The notes under the pieces: generated by a model
What the model was told of the DNA's origin: nothing
Database searches by the model: none
The model's input: only the letters and a program-made list of their open reading frames with translations
Position numbers and translations under genes: made by a program
Assembly (NCBI GenBank): GCA_003184365.1
Contig: NKYR01000069.1
Location: 125,959-189,958, forward strand
Length of the DNA stretch: 64,000 bases
Source: Evernia prunastri
Taxonomy: Eukaryota; Ascomycota; Lecanoromycetes; Lecanorales; Parmeliaceae
Direction: 5' to 3'
In this document: positions 33,016 through 44,328 of the stretch, piece by piece
How positions within the stretch are numbered: the stretch's first letter is position 1
Layout: every line of letters begins with the position of its first letter

Positions 33016-35424
33016 CGCTATATGCCTTCTCATGCCCAGAAACAAAGGTGAGTCTTGCTTACGAGTTGCCTCTTTGCCCTCTGCTCTAGTCGCACATGCA
33101 ATGTTCATCATATCTTGGGCCGTTGGTGACTATTATCATTCTTGTATTGCTCGCCCAAAAATCCTACAATAACCGCCCGATCAAGGTATACGATTGCTCT
33201 CAAGGATCACCGACAAAAAGCTGCCACGCCATACCCAGAGGCATACTGCCTGTAGAAGAAAGACGGCGCCCGGGGGAGGGGGGAATTGATGCCACAAGGA
33301 AGCGCTGTGTGGAAATTTGATTCGTAAGCGTTACAGAGCACATGGACATACGAGCGGCACGGGTGGCTTTTGTGCCTAGAACGACGTCTGCGAGAAGCCA
33401 ACGTTCTGCTGTTGGAGATGACTTGCTATGACTTGCTATTTTTTTAAAGCTCGATTCTGTCCGATGTGCACAGAATTTGTTCGTAAAAACATTTGGGGCG
33501 ACTTGTACATATTTTATTAATTTTATAGACTGGCAAAGGCTACACCCGTAGACCATGTTCGTAGGGGACTCGAACCCCTCGTTCTTTGTCTTTATACAGT
33601 TTTAGCATACTGTCGCGCATTCTATCAAATAAGGTAGGTATATTTGATCGTTAAGTGATCTGACTGATGATCTATTTCCCTTACGGGTCGAAGTAACGAA
33701 CGAGTTGAACGATACGATAGACATAGCCTCGGAAGATCTTTTGATGAAGGATTATCCCCGTGATATCCCGCCTTAAATAGGGAGATTGACTATCGAGTGC
33801 AATGCTCAGCACAACCCCTAACTCTATCTAAGGTCTTTTGGCCCTCTGAATTTAGATTCTATTGTAATCACCACTACGAGCTCATACAATAGAACCGTAT
33901 GTAGATCTCTTGGCTCTTCTAACAAGTAGAAGGTTCGTAGCCAGCACCGCGTACAGGTGGATCTCATTGCTGGCCTTTCGGGCGACTTGTTGTAGCCCGT
34001 GCAGTTGATCGTCGGTTCTGGGCCTTTATCTTCTCTCATTCCTGGTAGCGCCTCGTAATTGGGCAGGCTATAAAGACTGGCTTGAGCGAGAATACGTTGT
34101 GCAGGATCTTCTGCCCTCCGTGGTTGCGCCAAAAATACCGTGGTATGGAAATAGTGGTGTGTACACTGGATTATCCTCCCCGTGCTAGGCTGGAGGATTT
34201 ATTACATATCGTACCAATTAGATTGTCAAGCTGACAAGAGGAGGGGTGCGGAGGGGAAATCCTCATCTGACAGGCCGCGCTACACATTTGTAAAGGCAGA
34301 GATTCCTCATGAAGAGACCCTCCTTCCTCCCGATGTGGTTTGATATCTCGGTGTGTAGTAGCCCTGAGCCAATCATAATTCCAATATTAATAAATTGTTA
34401 CGCTGATGATTATCAATTGGGTCGAAAGCTCACATCATAAAGAAGAAGCAGAAGATAATCCTGAGCGCATGAGATATCTGCAACCTCAGCTAGAGAGTCA
34501 AAGGTAAAGCTATATGCAGCATTCGATCACTAGCTGATTTAGAAGCCGCGCACACTACCACTCTTTCGGCACTCGATGTCTGAAGGAGCCGGGTTATGGG
34601 GTTGACGTGCCCTACAAGCACTTGCCTCGTTCCTCGGCACTCCTCCCGAGGTCATTTCGGTTCGGGTTGCCGCCAAGCTCTCACATGGAACACGTTGACG
34701 ACCATTATACTATATCTCTGCCGCTGTGCGGCTGCGTCTCTAACGTCATCTGATTGACCCGATCCTCGTATAGGTTGCGACCTCACATGCCTAAGGTACC
34801 TATTTCCATGCGCTAACCCAGAACTACAACAACAAGCGACCCAGGAGACACACAAGCCTCTCAGCTAAGGCAATTTCAAGTGTGCTGTCTAGGCTACTAA
34901 ATCCTCCCAGGATGGCTGAATACCGTTTTGTACAACATACCTCTAAACCTAAGAGCAAATTACTCTGTTCGAAGTGCGGGACGGGGAACCAGTTTCCATC
35001 CTGCCAGCACGGTGACAATGTGAAAAGGAATATAGGTATGTTTTGACCAATAATTTGGAATTGCTCCGCATGAGCTGTCAGTCTCTAGAAGATGGGTGGG
35101 TCAAAGCGTAGCCGGCATTCAGAATCCTGCAGGGCTGCGTAAGTGTCAAAACGCCGCAATCCTCACGTCAACATCCCTATCGCAAAGGGTCCTTTCAGCT
35201 TGAAAGCCGTTGAAGTTGAGCGGAGCTCAGTCATAACTGATGTATGGTTGGCTGGGTAATACCAAGGGGCTAAGACTGGATGTAATCAATTCGGTAGTTG
35301 CTGCGTTGCAGGCTTGAAGATCTTTAGGGCCTCAAAAACAACTGCCTCCCTTGTTCTCAGAACCAGGATCATCCTTTCACCGTCGTCTTGCTCTCTGCTA
35401 CTGCAGGTCTTAACAACTGCATCA
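33016..35424. other. 2.4-kb gene-poor region
   Basis: No supported gene. A 102-codon minus frame at 33824-34132 is unrecognised. At about 33553-33580 the minus strand reads a tRNA T-arm-like GGGGTTCGAGTCCCC hairpin without a complete cloverleaf. The base composition and lack of coding signal suggest decayed repeats. The last 200 bases lead into the SAT4-type gene. Confidence 0.4.
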
Positions 35425-36829
35425 ATGGCAATCGTAATAGCTTCTCCTTCTGAGCAGGGTCAGGCACAGCTCGACGCGCTTCTAAATGGACCTGCTGGCA
35501 CACCGCCTCCTGGTATCTTACCAAACTTTGACAAGCCACCAAATCTTGATATCGCCAGTCATCTCTCAGTTGCAGTACAAATAGTCTTGGCAAGCTTAGC
35601 AGTTCTCATACGCCTCTATACCAGATATTTCCTCCTTCGCTCCGTAGGATACGATGACTGTAAGTGTTATATAATATACGTCTGCTCATCAACACTCTAA
35701 CGCACATTCAAGATACTTCGGTAATTTCATGGGTATGACTTCTGACGATGCTCAGTGTTCCCGGCTAATTCAAGTAGCTGGGTCTGATTGGTTATACCGT
35801 CTGTTGCCTCCTGGGAACGAAGGCTGGAGCTGGAGTTCACATGTGGAATCTACAGTTGAGGGAATTTTTTGAACTTCTTTACGTAAGACATTATTTGGCT
35901 TGTGTGGACATTCGAACTCTCTGCTAACAGTGAAACTAGTGGGTCAATATTGTTTCAATTGTCTACAGTTTTTTCGTTTTCGTTGTCAAGCTCTCTATCC
36001 TTCTTCAATACTCCCGAATCTTCAACCCCGCCAGAAAAAGGGACTTGCCAACGTTCGTTGCATTTCAAATTTGTATTTGGATTATGTTATTGTTCTATCT
36101 CGTTGCATGCTTCTTCGTGATCTTCGAATGTAGCCCACGAGAGAAAATCTGGAACAAATTGGAGACCACCGGCTACTGCTATAACGGCGATGTGAGGGAC
36201 AAAGCTAGCGGAATTTTCAGTGTACTATCGGACTTCGCGATTTTCATTCTTCCAATGCCGTCGATATGGAAGCTGCAGATGCCACTGAGAAAGAAATTGT
36301 TGACCTCAATTGTCTTCGCAGTAGGTCTTTTGTGAGTGACTTATCATTTATTACCCTCTCTTAGATTAGTGCTTTTCAGATAAAATGACCATGTAGTTCA
36401 TTCGTCGAGAAACATTGCTAATGATCAGCGATTTATAGCGCTTGTCTGATGTCCGTTATACGTGCTTACTACATATGGCGTATTGTGGAATCGTCAGACA
36501 AAAGCTATTTTTTCGCCCGATGGGGTCAATGGGCTGGTGCCGAGCTTGCGGCTGGTATCGTCCTGGGCTGTTTCCCCGTCTTCCCAAGATTCTTCCAACA
36601 CGTCGGTCCCAGAATCTACGGAATGTTTATCCGGCTCAAGAAATCTATTACGAGGTACAAGACTCCGCCGGCGGCTTTTGACTCCGACCCTGACCCATAT
36701 ACTCGCCTCCACGGAGAGTCTTACACGCTGAGAGAGCTGGAGGGACCGCGACTCCAGGTCAAGGAGCCGGCGGCCGCGATAATTGCTACAAGACGGGATG
36801 ATCTGGAATATGGTTATCTAGAATTATAA
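35425..36829 (+). CDS. SAT4/rhodopsin-type seven-helix membrane protein, 380 aa
   Basis: Five exons: 35425-35659, 35713-35732, 35778-35882, 35940-36331 and 36439-36829; introns have GTAAGT, GTATGA, GTAAGA and GTGAGT donors and NAG acceptors. Exon 2 is only 20 nt. Hydrophobic segments include ASHLSVAVQIVLASLAVLIR, LIGYTVCCLLG, IYSFFVFVVKLSILLQY, ICIWIMLLFYLVACFFVIFE, FAIFILPMPSIW, LLTSIVFAVGLL and AELAAGIVLGCFPVFPRF. Family marks are RSVGYDDY after the first helices, LQYSRIF and the cytosolic YKTPP-type tail. The rhodopsin-domain/SAT4 family is large in Pezizomycotina; members sit in the plasma membrane, with some next to secondary-metabolite genes, and their ligands are mostly unknown. There is no CFEM domain at the N-terminus. 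Confidence 0.85.
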
Positions 36830-37193
36830 GTCATGGTGGATGATCTTGTAAAAGGGATGCGGGTCGAACTTCTTGTTTCGACTTGTGCAGAGCTCGAGCC
36901 TTGAGGTACGCGTTGGACAACCAATTGGCATAGCAGAATGATTTTTTGTCATGGGAGTCTTTGAGTAAATTCTCTGCTATGACTACATGTTTATTGCTCC
37001 AGGTCGTGAAACATAATAAGAGCGAGGGGCTCGTGGAAGCACATTCTGACGGGGAAACTTCGGCAAAGTGATTGCGTCATGACTCCGACCGACATCGAGT
37101 TATCAACTTGTGTTCGTGTATCATAAAGTACCTTAGCTACTCCGTATATAAATCATATAAACCAATCGGTCCCCAAAATCCCAACTTCCAACC
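36830..37193. other. intergenic
   Basis: About 360 bases between two plus-strand genes; nothing specific seen. Confidence 0.5.
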
Positions 37194-37682
37194 ATGCAAT
37201 CCCCCCCACCCCCCCAAACCGACCCAGACTACCCCCGCAGCTCCTTCCACCAGACCGTCTACGACGAAGCCGTCCCCGCCATCACCACCCGCTTCCCCAA
37301 CATCGACCCCCTCTACATCACCAAGATCTTCCGCGGCACCATCACGCCCCTCGGCCTCATCTGGCTCGACGTCGACCGCGACTTCGCCTCCCCCTTCGAC
37401 TCCCCGGACATCAGCCACCTGCTCTACTGCTTCGAGGTCTACGGCCAGATCATCTGCGTCTTCACCGCCTACGGCGCCGACGTCGCAGTCGTCGAGCTCC
37501 TCCAGCGCGCGCTCGCCGACTATAGGATTCGGCTGCTCAAGTTGGCCAAGACGTGCACGTTTGAGAGCTTGAGGGCGTGGCATGGCGCGTTCCTGGAGGA
37601 GCAGTTCCGCGAGGGGCAGGATCGGCCAGAGGGGTGGAGGGCGAAGAGGGAGCATTTGTTGCGGTTGTTGAAGCGTCAGTAG
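37194..37682 (+). CDS. Conserved small hypothetical protein, 162 aa
   Basis: A single exon starts at an ATG (accATGc). After a Pro-rich start, the protein reads as a folded alpha/beta domain: YDEAVPAITTRFPNIDPLYI, FRGTITPLGLIWLDVDRDF, ISHLLYCFEVYGQIICVFTA and ALADYRIRLLKLAKTCTFESL. There is no signal peptide or full membrane span. No family name is recognised. The coding strand is C-rich in the first two thirds and G-rich at the end. Confidence 0.75.
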   Translation: MQSPPPPQTDPDYPRSSFHQTVYDEAVPAITTRFPNIDPLYITKIFRGTITPLGLIWLDVDRDFASPFDSPDISHLLYCFEVYGQIICVFTAYGADVAVVELLQRALADYRIRLLKLAKTCTFESLRAWHGAFLEEQFREGQDRPEGWRAKREHLLRLLKRQ

Positions 37683-39550
37683 TGAGCTGATCCGGGGTGC
37701 GGCTGCTGTTGATGGGGTGGAGGGTCGTTTGTCTTTTTCACCATTCTCACCGCTGTGGATTGCGTGGGCTCTTGGGGAGAGTCATCGAACGTCGGTGGAA
37801 GCGACGTATGATCTTGCGCTTAAATTTGCACTGTTTTCTCTCGTATTTTCTTCACAAGTAGTCATGGATGTATCTTTCTTCTTTTTTTCTTTGGGCGGAC
37901 AATTGGGAGGCCCTCTGCGACTCGGAAAAAGCACCATAGTGTACTGCACCTCGAATATACAACACATATCTATTTGATGGAGTTCTAGCTCTTCTCTCCT
38001 TCTGTTTTAGGAGAATCGACATAAATCCCAGTCCAGCTGGAACCCTAGGAGAACTCCTCAACATCCCCTCCACCTTTAACGAGTCTTTTTTCGTACACCA
38101 ACAAATTCTGTAACCCGTTTCCTTTGGAACATTAGCCTGCTACAGCTTACCAAAGACTTGGCCCTCATAAATCCCGTGGAAAGTGTGCTTACGGCTCCAG
38201 CGTTTCAACCTAAGTTTACCGTTACACAGCGAAAACCCATATCCAAATCCCCAACCCTACCACTCACTTGCTGTCGAACTCTACAGCTTCCCTATTCTTT
38301 TAAAAACTGCCTATAGCTTCACCGCTTTCTAGCCCAGAGTCACTTTCCTCTTTTCCTTCTAGCAACTTTACAAAAGACTACTTGTGATCATTTCACTCAA
38401 AAGATTTCATGGCGCTTACTCCGTCCCTTCGAGAGATGACCAAGCATTTTCGTAGAGCTTTGTAAATCCAGCGTTGTAAGCAAAACAAAGACAACACATA
38501 GGACGAGTATAATCCCTGGATCTCCTTCGGGTACAAGACCGAATGCATATTAAAGCCAGCGTGCTTGCTCAAGTACAGCCATATGCTTTCTCCATTCGGG
38601 AACCGTGAAGAAAACGACTACAAATCAATGTCTTCATACAGCAAAACCAAGAAGCAACCAAAAAGCTGCATACCTCATTATCCCATAGATACTAGATGCT
38701 AGAGCCACTCTCACAAAGCCAACCAAAAGCTACATGCAGCAAGCATAAAATAGATTTATTCAAGAACCTTTAAATTAAATGCTAATTAACTGCGACGAAA
38801 ACATAATCATACTAAAGAGTAACAAGTACTACACATTCAATAATACAAATCAAAGTACCTTCACCAGAACAGTAATACGCTTCGCAGTCTAAGGATTACC
38901 TCGGTGCTCTTAGCTTGCGGCATTGGTGTATCAGAGCTGCCAATAGATATTGTTGGGAACGGGATAGCAAGCATTGATAGGCATTTCATCCAGACTGATG
39001 TCGTCGACGAGTCTAGTGAGGCTTGTCGAAGCGTACTGGCGCTCCCTGTTGCCAACTGCGACTGGATTTGACTGTCCATCGACATCTCTGATTGCGAACA
39101 CGGGGCAAGATCGACCGGCGGTATCGAACATTGGCGATTGGATACAAGCATCTCAGGATCCCATATCTCCACGTGCGGGGGATTTTCGAAGGGTTCAAGC
39201 GGCCTTGCGACAAGGCACAGTACTCGCCGAGTCCACATGGCCACCCCGTTATTCCCCCTAACGTCGATGCGAAGACCTTCGTCACCGTCGCCTTGTTCAA
39301 CCAGTCTCTCAATCAACCACCGCCTCCCCACCCCCTTCCCCCACAAGCCCAGCCAAAGCATCAGTCTCCGCCCCAATCACCCACTCCATCATCCGGCTGC
39401 CTCAGCCTCGCCTCCCGCAACTCTCCACACCGCCTGTGCCCTCTCTCTCCCCCAACGCTCTACTCGCCAATCCCCTACAAAACCACATGAGCGTAACCAC
39501 CTGATCCGCATCTTTGCAATCCCCGACGACGCCGCTTGTCCAACAGTGCG
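37683..39550. other. 1.9-kb region without a supported gene
   Basis: Frames such as those around 38861-39376 (-) and 39092-39650 (+) overlap on opposite strands and match nothing I recognise. The section 38100-38860 is A-rich. The part from about 39000 may be further decay of the neighbouring pseudogene's 3' end. Confidence 0.4.
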
Positions 39551-40640
39551 CTATCTCGTACCGCCGGGTTTAGCAATTCGCCTTGGCGATGCCGACGTAG
39601 TGTCTCTTATGCAGTGCATCCTGGATCCTGGTCGAGGGGTAGCCCCGTGAATCTGCCATCGAGCGCCTCTTAGAAATGCGCAGGGATCTGACTGCCGGCG
39701 TAGATCGCTTCGAGAGGGCCGTCGTAAGATGGCGGCGTGGCAGTCTTTCTCGAGGTAAGCCGCGTAGCCGTCTTCTCGCAAGGGGGTTGTGGAGAGGAGC
39801 ACGTCTTGGGCGCTCGGTGCCCGCCGCTGGATTTTCCGCGTAAGGGTTTAGATGTAGGGTTTTGGCGCGGGGGGCTTGGATGATGACGAGACAGATGCTG
39901 TAGAGGTAGCAGAGAGGTTCTAGGAGTCCCTGTATGGCTGGTCTCGGGTGCGTGTCTGCAGAGTTGTGCTGGTTTGCCATGTGTAAGACGACAGCCAGCA
40001 GCATCGCCATGTCTAGATGTCTCATCGTGTCGAACCCCGTAAATCTGCCCGCCGACGCCCCGCTCGCGATGAGGATGACTTTGCAAAACTCGAGCAGATG
40101 TTCAGAGGCGATCATGAAGCGTGCCTGATTTGTCCAAACTTTCGGCTTCGGGCTGTTCTCCACCACGCCCCGGGTTCCTCGTTCGCTCTCCTGAACCCGA
40201 CCTCCATGTCCATAGCGTAGCCGTTGAATTTCTCCGCCTGTTCACCCTTTGCGAGGATGGGACAGCCCAATTTGACACAGTGCTTCTCGAGCCGGTCACC
40301 TCCACGTCCGACGATTGGTACCCTCGAAGTGCCGTAGTTATGGGAGAAGGAGAGGAAGAGGTCCGTGCTGTGGAAAATGGCGCTGTTTTTAGGTTCATTT
40401 GGCGGTTGCAGTGGAGTATGGCTGGGTGGAGGTGGAGCTCGTAAAGTGTGCGGGTAGGTGGAAGTCTACTTTGGTTCCACTACCGTATTGGGAATCAGCG
40501 GTGCGTGGTTAGCTTCGGGCTGAGAAAGTTAGAGTTGATGCTTGCCTCCATTCATTCTAAAAGTCTCGTCTTGTGTACTTGGTGGAGAGCAATTAGGAGT
40601 GTAGATGGAGTTCCGGAGTCCGAGCGGGAGACTCAGGAAT
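39551..40640 (-). pseudogene. F-box/2EXR-like and TPR-like family pseudogene (copy 5)
   Basis: Pieces of the family occur in order on the minus strand but in changing frames. LLSTKYTRRD (40560-40600) matches the end of the 2EXR motif. HPAILHCNRQMN (about 40395-40430) matches HPAIL/NRQIN of the intact copies; one base later the frame changes to NSAIFHSTDLFLSFSHNYG. ARFMIASEHLLEFCKVI (about 40085-40135) and IQGLLEPLCYLYSI (39895-39940) match the middle, and LREDGYAAYLEKDCHAAIL (about 39725-39785) matches the first TPR-like helix. At least three frame changes and a stop in the 2EXR region make it non-functional. It is described only, not reconstructed. Confidence 0.75.
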
Positions 40641-41025
40641 AGACACGGCTCCGTGGCTTGGGCCGGTGTTTGGACTTCAGTGCATGAGATTGTTTGCTTA
40701 GGAACGCATTTAGAAAGTTAACAGTGGCATTATTGGAGGGTTTGAATACAGGAAGTTACTTTGATGAGTGTTGTTGACAAGACGCTGTGACGGAAGGTTT
40801 GCGAAGTTGTTTGTGGCTTACTTTTGTGTAACTTCGCTGGCACAAGCTCAAAAGAATTAGTCTAGCCCGTGGGGTTTCGAAATACTCGAAGTCGAAGCTG
40901 CTAGCCTTGTTTATTTAACCCTTCCCTTATAACTTGCAAGCAGAACTAGAGTACATCGTATGGGACGGATTGGTGCTGGATAACAGGAGGCACGCATGCA
41001 GGTACACTATCCTCTCTGCTCGCAT
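40641..41025. other. intergenic
   Basis: About 385 bases between the pseudogene's 5' side and the stop of family copy 3. Nothing specific is seen. Confidence 0.4.
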
Positions 41026-42387
41026 TCATGCATTAACAGAGGCGCTTTGATTCTTGGAGCGCTTCAGCCTCAAGAAGGATCGGCCACCTTCCTTTGCTTT
41101 AGAGATTCTGCCCTCTAATAGCTTCATCTCCGCTTCCCACAAAGGGTTCTTTGGCTCCAGCCGTAGTAGAAGCTTCATGTACGCCAACGCTTTGCTCCAA
41201 TCCCCTAGCCCCTCAGTGGCCCTGACCATTAGCCAGTAGGCTTGCATGCGTGCGTTGTCTGGATATGGAGTTAAGATCCGCTTGTCTATAGGAGAGCTTT
41301 CGACCTGTTGAGCTGCCCTCCTACTCCATGAATATGCGATTGTCCACAGGCGTAATTGCAGATATGTCTCGGCCAATTTCATCCGGAGCGCGAACCTATT
41401 CCCAACAAAAGCGAAGTGCAAGCGGTCGTTTGGGGCAACTCCTGACCTTGGAAGTAAGCGGTAGCTGCGCTCCTGGTTGTCTCTTGCAGCGGCTAGGTAG
41501 ATTGAGAGGGCTTTTTTGAAGTCGTTGTTCGCCCAGGCTTCGTCACCCTTCTTGATAGCAGTCACAATATCGTGGAGAACGTCATCGTCGCTTGGTTGCT
41601 GACGACAGATACTGGCGCAAAGGTCCGCTTTGAATTTGTTGTCTAGGTCTCCAATCACGGAGACGGTCTGCAAGCTGTGGAGCTGACGAAGAGGTTGGAG
41701 GAATCGCTCGAGGTTGACCGGTACATACGAGACAGAACAGTCGTCCTCCCCTGTATGTGTAGCGATAGATTTTTGCTGCTCGATCAAGAGTGAACTCGTT
41801 GATAGAAAGTTAGGCCATCCCTCGTCTTGCCAATGTTTTGCCTTGAGCAGGAAGGCTCTGCAGAAAGTCGGTAAGTCCTCTCCTAAGAAGATCAAATTTG
41901 CCGGCCTGGATGGGAATATGACATCCCATTTGCCGGCAGGAACGGCCTTGAGCTTGATGTCCAAAGTGCGGTACGGCAAGAGATGGGACTTCCACTTGTG
42001 CGCTATGACATGCAGCCCTAAAGTCTTGAAATCAAAGTCTTCTTCAGCGTAGGCGTCTGAGCTGAAGCTGACGATCATATTTTGATGGTAGAGTAAATGA
42101 CTTCCTTCGCGGTACATTTGACGGTTCGTGCGTAGGATGGCAGTTTCAAGTTTGTATGTGTGTGCTGGGTGATGACGGCCAGACATTCCATAGCCCTTGT
42201 ACTCCCACTCCTAGTACCTAATATAAGCTTTGTTCATATCATGCCGGTTTAGTGGTTAAGAGGCACATACTGGATCATCGCCGTGGGCATTGAGCTCCTT
42301 TCTGTTGTACTTGGCTGATAACCAGTAGGGGTAGATCTCGTTCCGGATTTCTGGAGGCAGTTTCTGGAACGGGAATACGCCAGGCAT
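41026..42387 (-). CDS. F-box/2EXR-like and TPR-like protein, family copy 3 (433 aa)
   Basis: Exons 42387-42271 and 42210-41026, with a 60-nt intron (GTATGT...CTAG, phase 0), form one frame. The motif FPFQKLPPEIRNEIYPYWLS is near the N-terminus. The intron follows GDDP, the same place as in copies 1 (DEEP) and 4 (AEDS), and exon 2 begins EWEYKGYG like copy 4's NWEYRH. The middle has YKLETAILRTNRQMYREG and the C-terminus TPR-like helices (LKLAETYLQLRLWTIAYSW, MVRATEGLGDWSKALAYMKL). It is divergently paired with copy 4, 352 bp away, suggesting an inverted local duplication. Function unknown. Confidence 0.87.
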
Positions 42388-42739
42388 GCTTGCTGGAATC
42401 TCGAGCACCGAAAAGGACTCTTGAAAATATATCAGGACTCCCTGTGAAGTGTAACGTGCTACTTTGATTTGGTGAAGGATTACTTTCCAAATGTGATGAA
42501 GGTTATCAAAGTTAGTGTTAAGAATAATGAACGTGAGTCGTTACCCGTTAACACTTGAAAGTCATGGTCCGGAACGCTTATTTGATAGGGGGCAAAGATG
42601 ACTAAGAATACGCACAAAGCTGCTTAAGCATTCAACACTCAGAAACATAGAGAGATTTTGACACCGCAATACGACCACCATAAAGCTCGCCTACATGTAG
42701 CTTCTCATCCACCAGAGTATACCTTCCTTCATCAGCACC
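42388..42739. promoter_or_regulatory. divergent promoter of family copies 3 and 4
   Basis: A 352-bp spacer between two head-to-head paralogous genes. It may serve both. No specific motif is identified. Confidence 0.4.
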
Positions 42740-44328
42740 ATGTCTTCTCAAAGAACGATGCAACGGTCAACTTACCCCAAAATGCAAGGCATGAAGGGTT
42801 TCAAAGCAACTGGCAAGCCATTAACGAAGCCATTTCCTTTCCTACGATTACCCGCTGAAATTCGTAACCAGATCTACGGTTATTTGCTTTCAACCAGCTA
42901 CACCAAGCACTACCCGGTAGCTGAAGACTCGGTAAGTTTCTTAGCGATGTCCCGGAGCTTGAGGGTGTGAGAACTGACAAGATACTAGAACTGGGAATAC
43001 AGACACATACCACCGCACCGCATGACTTATGACAGCAAATCTCGTCCTGCACCCGTGTACAATTTTCATGTTGGTATTCTAAAGGCAAACAAAACGATCT
43101 ACGCTGAGGCCTGCAAAGTCCTGTATGATCAGAATATGTTTGTTGAGTTCAAGTCGAACCTTACAAACGAGGATATCGACTTCAAGTGGCTTGGAGTCCC
43201 TGTGGTTGCACAGAATGCAACAGCATCTCAATTCGTCTATTGTGTCTTGCAGATCGAACTCAAGCCCAAACGAGTTGGTCAGTTCAAGAAAGGAACTCCC
43301 CTGCATGTATGTATTTACCGGAAACCTCTAAACACCTGATGTTTGCACAGTTTATGCTGACCATAACTCTCTCTTAGCTCGTTTTTGCCGGGGCTGATGT
43401 GCCAGCTTTTTGTACGGCGTTATTGATGGGCGGTAAATCGCCGATTCAGATCTTCAAGAGCTCGCTTTCGATCAATCTCAACTGGAGTCCAGCGGCCGAC
43501 AATAACCACACACGTGCTTCTTTCAGCCTACCACTACAGAAAAGCCTCTTGGAATCTCTTCGCTCTCTTCACGGCTTTCAAACAGTCTCTATTACTGGGC
43601 CTCTGGACGAGCAATACAAAGCAGACTTATGCTCGAGTATCGGCAAAGACGGCCCAAATTATCAAACACGTCTGTCGAAAGTGCTAGACAAAGTCCGAGA
43701 AGGTAACGAGGCCTTCAACGGCCCAAAAACCGCGATCCACTACCGTCGGGCTATTGCAGTATACAACAGCGCCATGACCGAACTGAAGGACGAATGCTCC
43801 AGATTATTTCATAGTGGGGAACAGGCAATGGGGTTGGCTCCTACCCTTTCCGCAGATGACAATCTCACCTATGGAGTGCTTGTGTTCAAACTCCAAATAA
43901 AACTTGCGACCGCTCATTTTCGCCTAGGACAATACACACAATCTCTCAGATGGAGCAATAACGCTCTCAACCTGGAGGACTACGATTATTCCGCATACAC
44001 ATCCGATGCTGACCGTGGGAAAGCTTTCCTACTACTTGCGCGCTCCAACAACAGACTCGGCCGATGGGAGGAAGCAGTCGATTGGATGGGGGTAGCCGTC
44101 GAAAAAATGCCCCATCTAGAACCAGAACTGGAGACATTCAAGGGAGACGTGAAGGTGGCGCAAGAAATACAAGTTGAGACGGTGAAAATAATTCTGAATG
44201 AAAGCAGGGTGTCAAAAGGACGGCAGGTTGTGGTGAGGTACCCCTCAGACTTTGACAAAGTCAAGGCAAGACTTTACAGCCAACGCTCCTCTAATCGAAT
44301 GGTTGGATGCATTCAAGAAGAGATCTAA
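42740..44328 (+). CDS. F-box/2EXR-like and TPR-like protein, family copy 4 (486 aa)
   Basis: Exons 42740-42931, 42989-43306 and 43378-44328; introns GTAAGT...CTAG (57 nt) and GTATGT...TTAG (71 nt), both phase 0. A basic leader precedes FPFLRLPAEIRNQIYGYLLS, the 2EXR/F-box-like motif. VYNFHVGILKANKTIYAEAC and the TPR-like segment (KLQIKLATAHFRLGQYTQSL, FLLLARSNNRLGRWEEAVDW) match the other copies. The second intron, after GTPLH, is not seen in copies 1-3. The C-terminus extends about 50 residues beyond the siblings and is basic. It is the only copy on the plus strand. Function unknown. Confidence 0.88.

Noticed and set aside
33540..33610. Possible minus-strand tRNA (GGGGTTCGAGTCCCC T-arm-like hairpin, ACAGT...ACTGT hairpin upstream)
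   Set aside because: No acceptor-stem partner for the 3' strand and no D-arm were found, and the putative anticodon loop has eight bases. At most a tRNA fragment.
37137..37655. 172-codon minus-strand frame
   Set aside because: It is antisense to the small conserved plus-strand protein, with an Asp/Gly/Val-biased artefact composition.
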